From Rugamonas violacea (GTDB lineage: Bacteria > Pseudomonadota > Gammaproteobacteria > Burkholderiales > Burkholderiaceae_D): a DNA stretch of 37,070 bases. A program made the position numbers and the translations under genes. Position 1 is the stretch's first letter. Every line of letters begins with the position of its first letter. Below the pieces are notes generated by a model. The model did no database searches. It was not told where the DNA came from and saw nothing but the letters and a program-made list of their open reading frames with translations. The DNA lies in assembly GCF_016461825.1 (NCBI RefSeq), contig NZ_JAEMNU010000123.1, positions 1-37,070 of the forward strand. The letters are read 5' to 3'. Positions 7,960-15,479 of this stretch are shown here, one piece after another.

Positions 7960-8769
7960 CTAATCCCACTGCGGCGCCAGGCCGGCCGGATTGGCCAGGC
8001 GCTCGTTGCGCTCCAGCGCGGCGATCTGCGCCATCTCGTCGTGGGATAGCACAATGTGGCGCGCCGCCAGATTGCTGGCCAGGTTGGCCGGCTTGGTCGA
8101 CGATGGAATCACCGCGAAGCCCTGCTGCAGCGACCAGGCCAGCGCGATCTGCGCGGCGCTGACGCCGTGGCCTGCGGCGATCGACGCCAGCACCGGGTCC
8201 TGCATCACCTTGCCGTAGGCCAGCGGCATGTAGGCGGTGATGGGAATGCCCTGGCTGCGGGCGAAATCGACCACCGCGCGGTTCTGCAGGAAGGGATGGA
8301 TCTCCACCTGCAGGGTCGCGATCTCGGCCGCGCCGACCGCGTCTATCGCCTGCCGCAGCAGCGCGTTGTTGAAGTTGGAGACGCCGATCAAGCGCGTCAA
8401 ACCGGCCGCCTTGGCCTCGGCCAGCGCCGCCATGTATTCGCTCACCGGCACGGTGCCGTTCGGCGACGGCCAATGGATCAAGCTCAGGTCGAGCTGCTCC
8501 AGGCGCAGCTTGCGCAGGCTCTCCTTCAGGCTGGGGATCAGCTTGTCGGCGGCCAGGTTGTCGATCCAGATCTTGGTGGTGACGAACAGCTCGTCGCGCG
8601 CCACGCCGCTGTCGGCGATGGCCCGGCCGACCTCGGCCTCGTTCTCATAGATTTGCGCGGTGTCGATGTGACGGTAGCCGGCGGCCAGGCCGTCGCGCAC
8701 CGAGTCGATGACGATCTGGCCCTGCAGACGGAAGGTGCCGAGGCCGACGGTGGGGATGGGGTTGCGCAT
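7960..8769 (-). CDS. dkgB: 2,5-diketo-D-gluconate reductase B (aldo/keto reductase)
   Basis: The 269-residue protein is an NADPH-dependent aldo/keto reductase that closely follows the DkgB pattern (IPTVGLGTFRLQGQIVIDSV). The catalytic tetrad is visible as Asp36 and Tyr41 in HIDTAQIYENEAEVG, Lys66 in VTTKIWIDNL, and His99 in LSLIHWPSP. The late motif IPSSTKPANLASNL matches the cofactor phosphate-binding loop. Length is normal for the family. DkgB enzymes reduce 2,5-diketogluconate and a broad set of small aldehydes such as methylglyoxal. An AAAGGG site lies nine bases upstream of the ATG. It is divergent from the Lrp-type regulator gene, 241 bases away, but nothing in the sequence shows control by it. 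Confidence 0.92.
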   Translation of the reverse strand: MRNPIPTVGLGTFRLQGQIVIDSVRDGLAAGYRHIDTAQIYENEAEVGRAIADSGVARDELFVTTKIWIDNLAADKLIPSLKESLRKLRLEQLDLSLIHWPSPNGTVPVSEYMAALAEAKAAGLTRLIGVSNFNNALLRQAIDAVGAAEIATLQVEIHPFLQNRAVVDFARSQGIPITAYMPLAYGKVMQDPVLASIAAGHGVSAAQIALAWSLQQGFAVIPSSTKPANLASNLAARHIVLSHDEMAQIAALERNERLANPAGLAPQWD

Positions 8770-9010
8770 ATTGGTGTGCCCTTTCAAATGGATGGACACA
8801 CTATGCCCGGATTCTCCCTTGTGAAAAATAGCCCGGCGGCCAAAAAATATTTGCCCCCGAATCAACAATGACGTGGCGAGCGGGCGATCAAAATGCGCGG
8901 TATAGTCCTGCCTCGCACATCATTATTGCCATATTCGGCACAACGATGCACAATCCAGCTGAAATGGCGCACAGCGTATGCGTCACCCCTCAACCCACGA
9001 GAACATTCGG

Positions 9011-9529
9011 ATGACAACCATTACCGTAGACCGCCACGACCTCGCCATCCTCAACGAGCTACAACGCGATGGCCACCTGACCAACAGCACGCTCGGCGAG
9101 CGCATCCACCTGTCGACCTCGCAGGTCGGCCGCCGCGTGCAGCGGCTGGAGGAAGCCGGCGTGATCGACCACTATGCCGCCGTGCTCGATCCGCTGGTGG
9201 TGGGTTTGGACGTGATGGCCTTCGTCCAGGTGACGCTGGACCGCCACGGCGAAACGCGCGGCGAGGTGTTCGAGCAGGCGGTGGCCGACCTGCCCGAGGT
9301 GCTGGAGTGTTTTTCCGTGACCGGCGAGGCCGACTACATCGTGCGCGTCATCTCGCACGACCTGAACTCCTTCTCGAAGTTCATGATGGACGGCCTGCTG
9401 CGCATCCCCGGCGTCACCAACGTCAAGTCCAACATCTCGCTGAAAAAGGTCAAGCAAGTGACCATACTGCCGCTCGACCACCTGGCCCAGCCCAAGCTGA
9501 GCAAGCAGCGCGTGCAGTTCAGCGCCTAA
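9011..9529 (+). CDS. Lrp/AsnC-family transcriptional regulator
   Basis: The 172-residue product has an N-terminal winged helix (DRHDLAILNELQRDGHLTNS, then LSTSQVGRRVQRLEEAGVI) and a C-terminal RAM/AsnC effector domain with VLECFSVTGEADYIVRVIS. Lrp/AsnC proteins form octamers or dimers and respond to amino acids, often controlling adjacent amino-acid genes. Here the next genes, on the opposite strand and tail to tail, encode an aromatic aminotransferase and HPPD, so an aromatic-amino-acid effector is a reasonable guess. The ATG at 9011 gives the standard N-terminus; an ATG at 8978 would add 11 residues. Neither has a strong ribosome binding site. Confidence 0.92.
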   Translation: MTTITVDRHDLAILNELQRDGHLTNSTLGERIHLSTSQVGRRVQRLEEAGVIDHYAAVLDPLVVGLDVMAFVQVTLDRHGETRGEVFEQAVADLPEVLECFSVTGEADYIVRVISHDLNSFSKFMMDGLLRIPGVTNVKSNISLKKVKQVTILPLDHLAQPKLSKQRVQFSA

Positions 9530-9535
9530 AAACCA

Positions 9536-9634
9536 GCGGGGTCAGTGCCGACATTCGGACACAAGCTCAACCGTAAAGGGGGAATTCCCGCCGTTACGGC
9601 TCAGCCCGTGTCCGAATGTCGGCACTGACCCCGC
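9536..9634. repeat. 99-bp palindromic repeat with perfect 27-base arms
   Basis: Positions 9536-9562 and 9608-9634 are exact inverted copies over 27 bases, opening GCGGGGTCAGTGCCGACATT. The inner part is also roughly self-complementary (GCTCAACCGTAA against TTACGGCTCAGC) around a GGGAATTCCC centre. The whole element could fold as one long cruciform or RNA hairpin. It sits exactly between the convergent regulator and aminotransferase genes, the usual place for REP-like elements moved by REP-associated tyrosine transposases. From memory, similar GGGGTCAGTGCCGAC repeats are frequent in Massilia-type genomes. Confidence 0.85.
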
Positions 9635-9635
9635 A

Positions 9636-9664
9636 TAAAAAACAGCGGCGCACAAGGCGCCGCT
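9636..9664 (-). terminator. Rho-independent terminator of the tyrosine-catabolism operon
   Basis: On the minus strand AGCGGCGC-CTTGT-GCGCCGCT (9664-9644) forms an 8-bp GC-rich stem followed by GTTTTTTAT. It lies 26 bases beyond the aminotransferase stop codon. Confidence 0.85.
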
Positions 9665-9689
9665 GCTGCTATCTACTCACCATGCACAA

Positions 9690-10889
9690 TCAACGGCGCT
9701 TGAGCACCTGGGCGATGGCGTCGGCCGTCGGCGCGATGCTGCCTTCGGTCAGCGCGGCCAGGCAGATGCGGCCGGAGCTGAGCACATACAGGCCGAACTC
9801 TTGGCGCAGCACGTCGGCTTCGGCCGCCGTCAGGTCGGTGTAGCTGAACATGCCGGTCTGCTTGTTCAAGTAGCTGAAGTCCAGACCCGGGCAACGCGCG
9901 CACAGCGCGTCGTACAGGCCGGTGCGCATGGCTTTGACGCGCAGACGCATGCCTTCCAGCTCGGCCAGCCATTCGGCGCGCAGGCCGGCGTCGTCGAGCA
10001 CGCGGGCGATGATGCGGGCGCCGTGGATCGGCGGACTGGAGTAGTTGCGGCGGATGGTCGCCTTCAACTGGCCCAGCACATTGGTGGCCTGGGTGACGTC
10101 GTCGCAGACCACGCTGAGCGAGCCGCAACGCTCGCCGTACAGCGAGAAGTTCTTCGAGAACGAGCTGGCGACGAACAGGGCGATGCCCTCTTCGGCGAAG
10201 TGGCGGATGGCGAAGGCGTCGGCGTCCGGACCCTCACCAAAGCCCTGGTAGGCGATGTCGAAGAACGGCAGCAGGCCGCGACGACGGATCAGGCCCGCCA
10301 GTTCGCGCCACTGCGCCTGGCTCAGATCGGCGCCGGTCGGGTTGTGGCAGCAGGCGTGCAGCAGCACCACGTCGCCGGCCGGCAGTTGCTCCAGCGCGGC
10401 CAGCATGCCGGGGAAGTCGATGTGGCCGGTGGCCGCGTCGTAGTAGCGGTATTTGCCGACCGTCAGGCCGGCGCCGCCGAAGATGCTGTAGTGGTTGTCC
10501 CAGGTCGGATCGCTGACCCAGACTTTGGCTTTCGGGAAGTAGTGGGCGATGAAATCGGCGCCCACCTTGAGCGCGCCGGAGCCGCCCAGGGTCTGCGCCG
10601 TGGCCACGCGCGACTCGCTGACGGCGCGGTGCTCGGCGCCGAAGATCAGCGCGCGCACCGCGCTGCGGTAGGCGGCGTTGCCTTCCATCGGCAGATACGG
10701 ACGGGTGCCCAGCACGGCGGCCAGCGCCGTCTCGGCCTGCAGGACGGCGCGCATCGCCGGCATCTTGCCGGCCGCGTCGAGGTAGACGCCGATGCTCAGA
10801 TTGATCTTGTTGGCACGCGGATCGGCGCCGAACTGCTCGTTGAGCGTCAGGATCGGGTCGCCCGGGTAGGCTTCAACTTCTTTAAACAT
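9690..10889 (-). CDS. tyrB: Aromatic-amino-acid aminotransferase
   Basis: The 399-residue protein is a class I PLP-dependent aminotransferase of the aspartate/tyrosine type. The substrate-arm start reads VEAYPGDPILTLNEQF, the cofactor ring stacks in SDPTWDNH, CHNPTGADLSQAQW is the conserved NPTG motif, and the PLP lysine is Lys246 in ASSFSKNFSLYGERCG. The carboxylate-binding arginine lies near the end in SSGRICLA. It should convert tyrosine to 4-hydroxyphenylpyruvate, the substrate of the enzyme encoded just upstream. AAGGAG lies five bases before the ATG and only 35 bases separate it from hppD, so both are likely co-transcribed. The tyrB symbol reflects family and context; broad specificity including aspartate is usual. 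Confidence 0.93.
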   Translation of the reverse strand: MFKEVEAYPGDPILTLNEQFGADPRANKINLSIGVYLDAAGKMPAMRAVLQAETALAAVLGTRPYLPMEGNAAYRSAVRALIFGAEHRAVSESRVATAQTLGGSGALKVGADFIAHYFPKAKVWVSDPTWDNHYSIFGGAGLTVGKYRYYDAATGHIDFPGMLAALEQLPAGDVVLLHACCHNPTGADLSQAQWRELAGLIRRRGLLPFFDIAYQGFGEGPDADAFAIRHFAEEGIALFVASSFSKNFSLYGERCGSLSVVCDDVTQATNVLGQLKATIRRNYSSPPIHGARIIARVLDDAGLRAEWLAELEGMRLRVKAMRTGLYDALCARCPGLDFSYLNKQTGMFSYTDLTAAEADVLRQEFGLYVLSSGRICLAALTEGSIAPTADAIAQVLKRR

Positions 10890-10924
10890 GTTGCTCCTTC
10901 TTGTGCTGGGTCTGGCGGATTGGC

Positions 10925-12001
10925 TCAGTCCGCTTTGAGAACGCCGCGTTGGATCTGGTCGCGCTCGATGGACTCGAACAGGGCCTTGAAATTGCCCTCG
11001 CCGAAGCCCTCGTCGCCCTTGCGCTGGATGAACTCGAAGAACACCGGGCCGAGCACGGTTTTCGAGAAGATCTGCAGCAGCAGGCGGCGGCCGTTCTCGT
11101 CGCTGGTGCCATCCAACAGGATACCACGGGCCTTCAGTTCGGCGACAGGCTCGCCGTGGTTGGGCAGGCGCCCTTCCAGCATCTCGTAGTAGGTGGCCGG
11201 CGGCGCGGTCATCAGCGGCACGCCGGCTTCCTTCAACTGGTCCAGGGTGGCGACCAGGTCGTCGGTGAACAGGGCGATGTGCTGTACGCCCTCGCCGTTG
11301 AACTGCATCAGGAATTCCTCGATCTGGCCGGCGCCCTTGGACGATTCCTCGTTCAGCGGAATGCGGATCATGCCGTCCGGCGCGCTCATCGCCTTCGAGG
11401 TCAGGCCGGTGTACTCGCCCTTGATGTCGAAGTAGCGCAGTTCGCGGAAGTTGAACAGCTTCTCGTAGAAGGCCGCCCAGTAGGCCATGCGGCCACGGTA
11501 GACGTTGTGGGTCAGGTGGTCGATGACGGTCAGGCCGACGCCCTTGGGATGCTGGTCGACGCCGTCGAGGTATTCGAAGTCGATGTCATAGATCGACTTG
11601 CCCTCTTCGAAGCGGTCGATCAGGTACAGCGGCGCGCCGCCGATGCCCTTGATCGCCGGCAGGCGCAGCTCCATCGGGCCGACCGGCATGTCGATCGCCT
11701 GGGCGCCCAGTTCGAGCGCGCGGCGGTAGGCCTGCTGCGCGTTCTTGACGCGGAAGGCGATGCCGCAGGCCGACGGGCCGTGCTCGGCGGCGAAATAGGC
11801 GGCGGCGCTGCCGGGTTCGTTGTTGATGATGAAGTTGATGCCGCCCTGGCGGTACAGCGTGACGTCCTTGGAGCGGTGGCGCGCCACCTTGGTGAAGCCC
11901 ATGGCTTCGAAGACCGGCTCCAGCGTGTTCGGCGTGGGCGAGGCGAATTCGATGAATTCAAAGCCCATCAGGCCCATAGGATTTGCTAACAGATCAGTCA
12001 T
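10925..12001 (-). CDS. hppD: 4-hydroxyphenylpyruvate dioxygenase
   Basis: HPPD converts 4-hydroxyphenylpyruvate to homogentisate using non-haem iron and oxygen, the second step of tyrosine catabolism. The 358-residue length is typical of bacterial enzymes. The three iron ligands are visible: His162 in VIDHLTHNVYRG, His241 in GEGVQHIALFTDDL, and Glu323 in GPVFFEFIQRKGDEG. The C-terminal helix that gates the active site (GFGEGNFKALFESIE) is present. It is the first gene of a two-gene operon with the aromatic aminotransferase. Homogentisate dioxygenase and later steps are not in the window. A possible promoter and operator lie 90-165 bases upstream. Confidence 0.96.
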   Translation of the reverse strand: MTDLLANPMGLMGFEFIEFASPTPNTLEPVFEAMGFTKVARHRSKDVTLYRQGGINFIINNEPGSAAAYFAAEHGPSACGIAFRVKNAQQAYRRALELGAQAIDMPVGPMELRLPAIKGIGGAPLYLIDRFEEGKSIYDIDFEYLDGVDQHPKGVGLTVIDHLTHNVYRGRMAYWAAFYEKLFNFRELRYFDIKGEYTGLTSKAMSAPDGMIRIPLNEESSKGAGQIEEFLMQFNGEGVQHIALFTDDLVATLDQLKEAGVPLMTAPPATYYEMLEGRLPNHGEPVAELKARGILLDGTSDENGRRLLLQIFSKTVLGPVFFEFIQRKGDEGFGEGNFKALFESIERDQIQRGVLKAD

Positions 12002-12089
12002 GACGTATTCCCGGCATAGTGTGAGGGGCCAGTCCGGCAGTGCGCGCGGCGCCGTTCAACGGGGCCGGGCTGCCGACTGGAGATACGAA

Positions 12090-12166
12090 ATTGTAGGGCG
12101 CTTCGTGCGCTTTTTGTGCGTGTCTTGGGCGGGTACCATGCGGGTTTATGCGCAAAACACGCATGG
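12090..12166 (-). promoter_or_regulatory. Candidate promoter and operator of hppD
   Basis: On the minus strand TACAAT at 12095-12090 resembles a -10 box; no good -35 box precedes it. Further upstream, 12136-12166 is an inverted repeat, CCATGCG-(17)-CGCATGG, with a third ATGCG in the middle. A weak -35 box with a palindrome about 40-75 bases before the -10 is the arrangement expected of an activated promoter. The regulator could be the nearby Lrp/AsnC protein, but that is a guess. The remaining part of the 235-base gap shows nothing further. Confidence 0.35.
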
Positions 12167-12236
12167 ATATCCGAATTTCATCCAGTACCGAGGAGCGCTG
12201 TACGCGGCGGCGGGCCGGGCCGCCCGCCGCAAGGGT

Positions 12237-13511
12237 TTAGCGCAGGTTGCCGGTGTGGCCCAGCGAGTAGCGGCCCGGTTGCGGCCAGACGGTCAGGCCG
12301 TGCGGCTCCTGGCCGACGCGGATCTGCTCGACCTTGCCGCCGGTGGTGTCGATGCGGTAGACCACGTCGTCGAAGCGGCCGGACAGCCACAGGTATTTGC
12401 CGTCGGCGCTGACGTTGCCCATGTCCGGGCTGCCGCCGCCGGGAATGACCCAGCTGCCGACCACCTTGTCGCTGGCGAAGTCGATCACGCTGACGCTGCC
12501 CTTGCCGCGCCGCTTGCCGTGGATGCGGTGGGTGCCCCGGTTGGCGACGTAGAACTTCTTGCCGTCGCGGCTGGGGTAGATGCCGTGCGCGCCGACGCCG
12601 GTCGGGATGAAGCCGATCTCCTTGAAGGCGACGCCGTCGACCACGTGGACGCCGTCGGCATCCATGTCGGCGATGTAGAACTTCTTGCCGTCGGGCGAGA
12701 TGCGTATGTCCTGCGGCATGCCCTTCTTGGAGCTGCAGATCTCGCCCGGCGGGCCGCCCACCGGCACCGACTCGGCGAAGCGGGTGGTCGGCATCTTCAG
12801 CTTCAGGTAGCCGGCCACCTTGCGCTCGACCAGATCGATCTTGGCGATGGTGCCGTCGAATTCGCAGGTGAACACGGCGAAGCGGCCGTCGTTGGAGAAG
12901 TCGGCGTGATTGATGCCGCCGCAGCCCGGCGTGTCGATCGAGTACTGCATCGCCATGGTCTGCGGGTGGCGGAAGTCGAGGCGGTGGCGCGCCTCGGCGA
13001 CCACGATGGCCGACTTGCCGTCCGGCGTGAAGTACATATTGTAGGGGTCGTCGACCGGCACCGATTTGCCCGGCTTGCCGGTCAGCGGATCGATCGGCGT
13101 CAGGCTGCCCTTGTCGGTGCGCTCGGCGTTGTTGGCCGCCCACAGCGTGCGCAGGTCCCAGGCCGGCACGACGTGCTGCGGGCCGAGGCCGACCTTGAAC
13201 TTGTCGACCACCTTCAGGCTCTCCTGGTCGATCACGTAGACGTCGTTGGAGCGCAGGTTGGGCACGTAGACGCGCGCCAGGTGGTCCTTGACGGCAGCGC
13301 TCATATTGGCCGGGCCGATGCTGCCGTAGACGTTGTTGGCATCGACCAGCGGCGGCATGCCGGGCAGCGGCGAGTAGGCCGGCGCGGCGGCCGGCGCGGC
13401 CGCCGCCGGCGCGGCCGGTGCGGCGCCGACGACGTAGCCGGCGATGCCCAGGCCGGCGACGGCCAGGGCGGTGGTGATGGCGAGCGTGCTGCGGCGTGGT
13501 GTCAATTTCAT
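12237..13511 (-). CDS. Exported YVTN/cytochrome-D1-like beta-propeller protein
   Basis: The 424-residue product has an N-terminal export signal (MKLTPRRSTLAITTALAVAG) with a twin arginine and then an Ala/Pro-rich linker up to about residue 45. The rest is a beta-propeller of the YncE/YVTN or cytochrome-D1-haem-domain type. Repeated blades read RVYVPNLRSNDVYVIDQES, YNMYFTPDGKSAIVVAEA, DIRISPDGKKFYIADMDADG, KKFYVANRGTHRIHG and GNVSADGKYLWLSGRFDDV. Such propellers act as periplasmic scaffolds or binding proteins, and no catalytic site is evident. It follows the creatininase-family gene by 53 bases in the same direction, so the two are probably one operon working in the periplasm. The in-frame extension upstream of 13511 overlaps that gene and is a shadow. 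Confidence 0.88.
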   Translation of the reverse strand: MKLTPRRSTLAITTALAVAGLGIAGYVVGAAPAAPAAAAPAAAPAYSPLPGMPPLVDANNVYGSIGPANMSAAVKDHLARVYVPNLRSNDVYVIDQESLKVVDKFKVGLGPQHVVPAWDLRTLWAANNAERTDKGSLTPIDPLTGKPGKSVPVDDPYNMYFTPDGKSAIVVAEARHRLDFRHPQTMAMQYSIDTPGCGGINHADFSNDGRFAVFTCEFDGTIAKIDLVERKVAGYLKLKMPTTRFAESVPVGGPPGEICSSKKGMPQDIRISPDGKKFYIADMDADGVHVVDGVAFKEIGFIPTGVGAHGIYPSRDGKKFYVANRGTHRIHGKRRGKGSVSVIDFASDKVVGSWVIPGGGSPDMGNVSADGKYLWLSGRFDDVVYRIDTTGGKVEQIRVGQEPHGLTVWPQPGRYSLGHTGNLR

Positions 13512-13564
13512 ATCGTGTGGTGGTCCGGTCGGTGAATGGGGGACTGAATTGTCTTGAGTGTGGC

Positions 13565-14416
13565 TTAGCGGGCGCGGTCCTGCAATTGCTTCCTGATCGC
13601 GGCGACCGAGGTGTCGACGATGCGCTGCACGCCGAGCTGGCCCAGTTCGGCCGTGGCGCGCGTGGCGTCGCCGCGCACGCCGTCCTGCGGCGTCGGCTTG
13701 GCGCCGCGCGCCATCGCCTCGCTGCGCACCAGCGCCGGGTCGGTGGCCAGCATCAGGGCGGCGTCGGCCAGACCGCCGTGCAGGCCGATCTCGGCGGCGC
13801 TGTAGCCGCGTTTTTTCAGGTCGGCGACGTAGGCCGTTTGCGTGATCTCGTAGTAGTCGAGCAGCGCGTAGGCGCGGGCGTCGCCGGCCTTGTTCCAGGC
13901 GCGGTTCAGCTTGGCGGCGACGCGCGCCTCGTTCTGCTGGTAGCCGCCGTGGTCGCCGAGGAAGACGATGTCGCGGAAGCCGTGCTGACGCAGGCTGGCG
14001 GCGGTCGCCTCGAGCAGCGACTCGAAGGTGGCGTCGGGGATCGAAATGGTGCCGGCGAAGCGCATGTGGCCGGCCGGCGGGTTGATGCTGCCCTCGGGGA
14101 CGTAGGAGACCACCGGCGCGACCAGGGTGTTGCCGAGTTTTTGGGCGATCATCCGGGCCAGCAGGCCGGCGCGCACGTTGTGCTTGCCCAGCGCGATGTA
14201 GGGGCCGCTCTGCTCGACGCCGCCGATCGGCACCAGGATGGTGGTGGCGCCGTGCTCGATGCGGCCGCGCAGCTCGCTGCTGGTGAGTTCCTCCAGCACG
14301 ACGCTGGCGGCGCGCTCGGCGGCCTGTACCGCGCCCGGCGCGGCGGCCGACGCGGCCACGGCCAACAGCAAACTCAACAGGAATGCCGGATGGCCTCGCT
14401 TCACTGCCCACATCAT
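13565..14416 (-). CDS. Exported creatininase-family metallohydrolase
   Basis: The 283-residue product starts with a signal peptide (MMWAVKRGHPAFLLSLLLAV, cleavage near AVQA), unlike cytosolic creatinine amidohydrolase. The creatininase fold is shown by TTILVPIGGVEQSGPYIALG followed by KHN, by INPPAGHMRFAGTISIPDAT, and by DIVFLGDHGGYQQNEA. Compared with creatininase (EQHGPH...D), one metal-ligand histidine is serine here and the aspartate position is the His of LGKHN. As far as I recall this is a recurring variant of the family and not a random loss. GAAGGG precedes the first of two ATGs. The family also contains the mycofactocin peptidase MftE; the true substrate here is unknown. Confidence 0.85.
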   Translation of the reverse strand: MMWAVKRGHPAFLLSLLLAVAASAAAPGAVQAAERAASVVLEELTSSELRGRIEHGATTILVPIGGVEQSGPYIALGKHNVRAGLLARMIAQKLGNTLVAPVVSYVPEGSINPPAGHMRFAGTISIPDATFESLLEATAASLRQHGFRDIVFLGDHGGYQQNEARVAAKLNRAWNKAGDARAYALLDYYEITQTAYVADLKKRGYSAAEIGLHGGLADAALMLATDPALVRSEAMARGAKPTPQDGVRGDATRATAELGQLGVQRIVDTSVAAIRKQLQDRAR

Positions 14417-14696
14417 CGCGTCCGCCCTTCGCCAAACCGCGGGGCACGACGCCCGGCGCTTGTCGATCGCGCCGCGTAACACCAGGAACTCATAAGCCAC
14501 AGCCTTTTGGTGATTGTCAAATTCTGCCGCCGTGCCGCAGCGCTAAGCCCGACACAACTGTGAAGAATTATATTCGATGAAGGCGGTGCAACGTAACTAT
14601 CTTGTCGAATCGCCACGGGCGGCAAGCGCTTAAGCCATCACAAGAACAGCGGGAGCGGCGGTTGACAAGCGGCGCGCGGAGGCCGACGATAGGCAA

Positions 14697-15179
14697 ATGA
14701 GCACTTCACCCGACAAGGACTATATCGACGCCAAGACGGCGGCCATCTCGGCCTCCGTCTCCGGCGAGATCAAGGCGTTTCGCGCCGAGGTTGGCGCGCA
14801 GTTTGCAGGGGTGGAAGCGCACTTTGTTCGGGTGGACGCGCAGTTTGAACAAGTCAACACCCGCTTCGAGCAAGTCAACGAACGCATTGGTTTTTTGGAG
14901 CAGACCGTGCAACTTGAATTGAAATTGCTCAGAGCCGAATTCAATGCCAGATTTGCACAAATGGAAGTCGCCTTCCAGCGCGCCCACCACGAGACCCTGA
15001 AATGGACGATAGGCGTCATGATGGCCGGCCTGGCCCTGTCGGTATCGGTCCCATCCATCATTCTGCGCAATGCCGCTGAGAGAGCCAGCGCAGCGGCGCC
15101 GGCAGCCGCCGTCATCGCGCCACCAACGGCGCCCACGGCGGCGCCAGCCACACTCCCACCACCGCCCTCCTCGCGCTAA
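14697..15179 (+). CDS. Coiled-coil protein with one membrane helix, unknown function
   Basis: The 160-residue protein has a long heptad-like helix at about residues 20-100, with repeating units EAHFVRVDAQFEQVNTRFEQ followed by VNERIGFLEQ. A single hydrophobic segment follows at about 101-122 (LKWTIGVMMAGLALSVSVPS), then an Ala/Pro-rich tail. There is no signal peptide, so the coiled coil should be cytoplasmic and the tail periplasmic, or the reverse. The layout resembles small bacterial coiled-coil proteins of the DUF1640 kind. It is convergent with the RHS operon and only 12 bases separate the stop codons. No function can be given. Confidence 0.75.
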   Translation: MSTSPDKDYIDAKTAAISASVSGEIKAFRAEVGAQFAGVEAHFVRVDAQFEQVNTRFEQVNERIGFLEQTVQLELKLLRAEFNARFAQMEVAFQRAHHETLKWTIGVMMAGLALSVSVPSIILRNAAERASAAAPAAAVIAPPTAPTAAPATLPPPPSSR

Positions 15180-15191
15180 GCCAGCATCTGC

Positions 15192-15479
15192 TCACGGCGC
15201 GAAGCCGCGCAGCCGCCAGATGAGCAGCATCGCCGCCATCTCCAGCACCCACCACTGGCCAACGATGAATAACACGACCAGGCCGAGCGTATGCCACCAG
15301 CTGCGCGGGCCACGGACCAGGCAAACACCGCTGACCGCGAGCTGAAGCAGCCCCAGGGCGGCCAAAGTCCACCAATACACGTCGCCCAGATACCACAAGG
15401 TGCGGTAGACCTGCACAGTGGCCACGGCGATCAGTGCGCAAACCAGCAGGCCGGTCATCGGCTTTTTCAACATGTTCAT
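15192..15479 (-). CDS. Small three-helix membrane protein, candidate immunity protein for the RHS toxin
   Basis: The 95-residue product has three predicted membrane helices (about 8-27, 35-56 and 64-88) with short loops and no recognised domain. Its ATG overlaps the stop codon of the RHS gene in an ATGA tetranucleotide (15479-15476), so the two should be translationally coupled. In polymorphic toxin loci the gene directly after the variable toxin tip is almost always the cognate immunity gene. A membrane protein is a sensible antidote if the toxin attacks phospholipids. A second in-frame ATG at 15473 is possible. The immunity role is inference from position, coupling and topology. Confidence 0.8.
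   Translation of the reverse strand: MNMLKKPMTGLLVCALIAVATVQVYRTLWYLGDVYWWTLAALGLLQLAVSGVCLVRGPRSWWHTLGLVVLFIVGQWWVLEMAAMLLIWRLRGFAP

Noticed and set aside
9801..11189. A 462-codon plus-strand open frame opposite the aminotransferase and hppD
   Set aside because: It crosses two well-defined genes and has shadow-type composition.
13512..14447. In-frame N-terminal extension of the beta-propeller protein to 736 residues
   Set aside because: The extension lies within the creatininase-family gene in another frame and is arginine-rich; the signal peptide begins at the ATG at 13511.
14662..14696. TTGACA as a -35 box for the coiled-coil gene
   Set aside because: No -10-like hexamer occurs at 16-18 bases, and the start codon would be too close.
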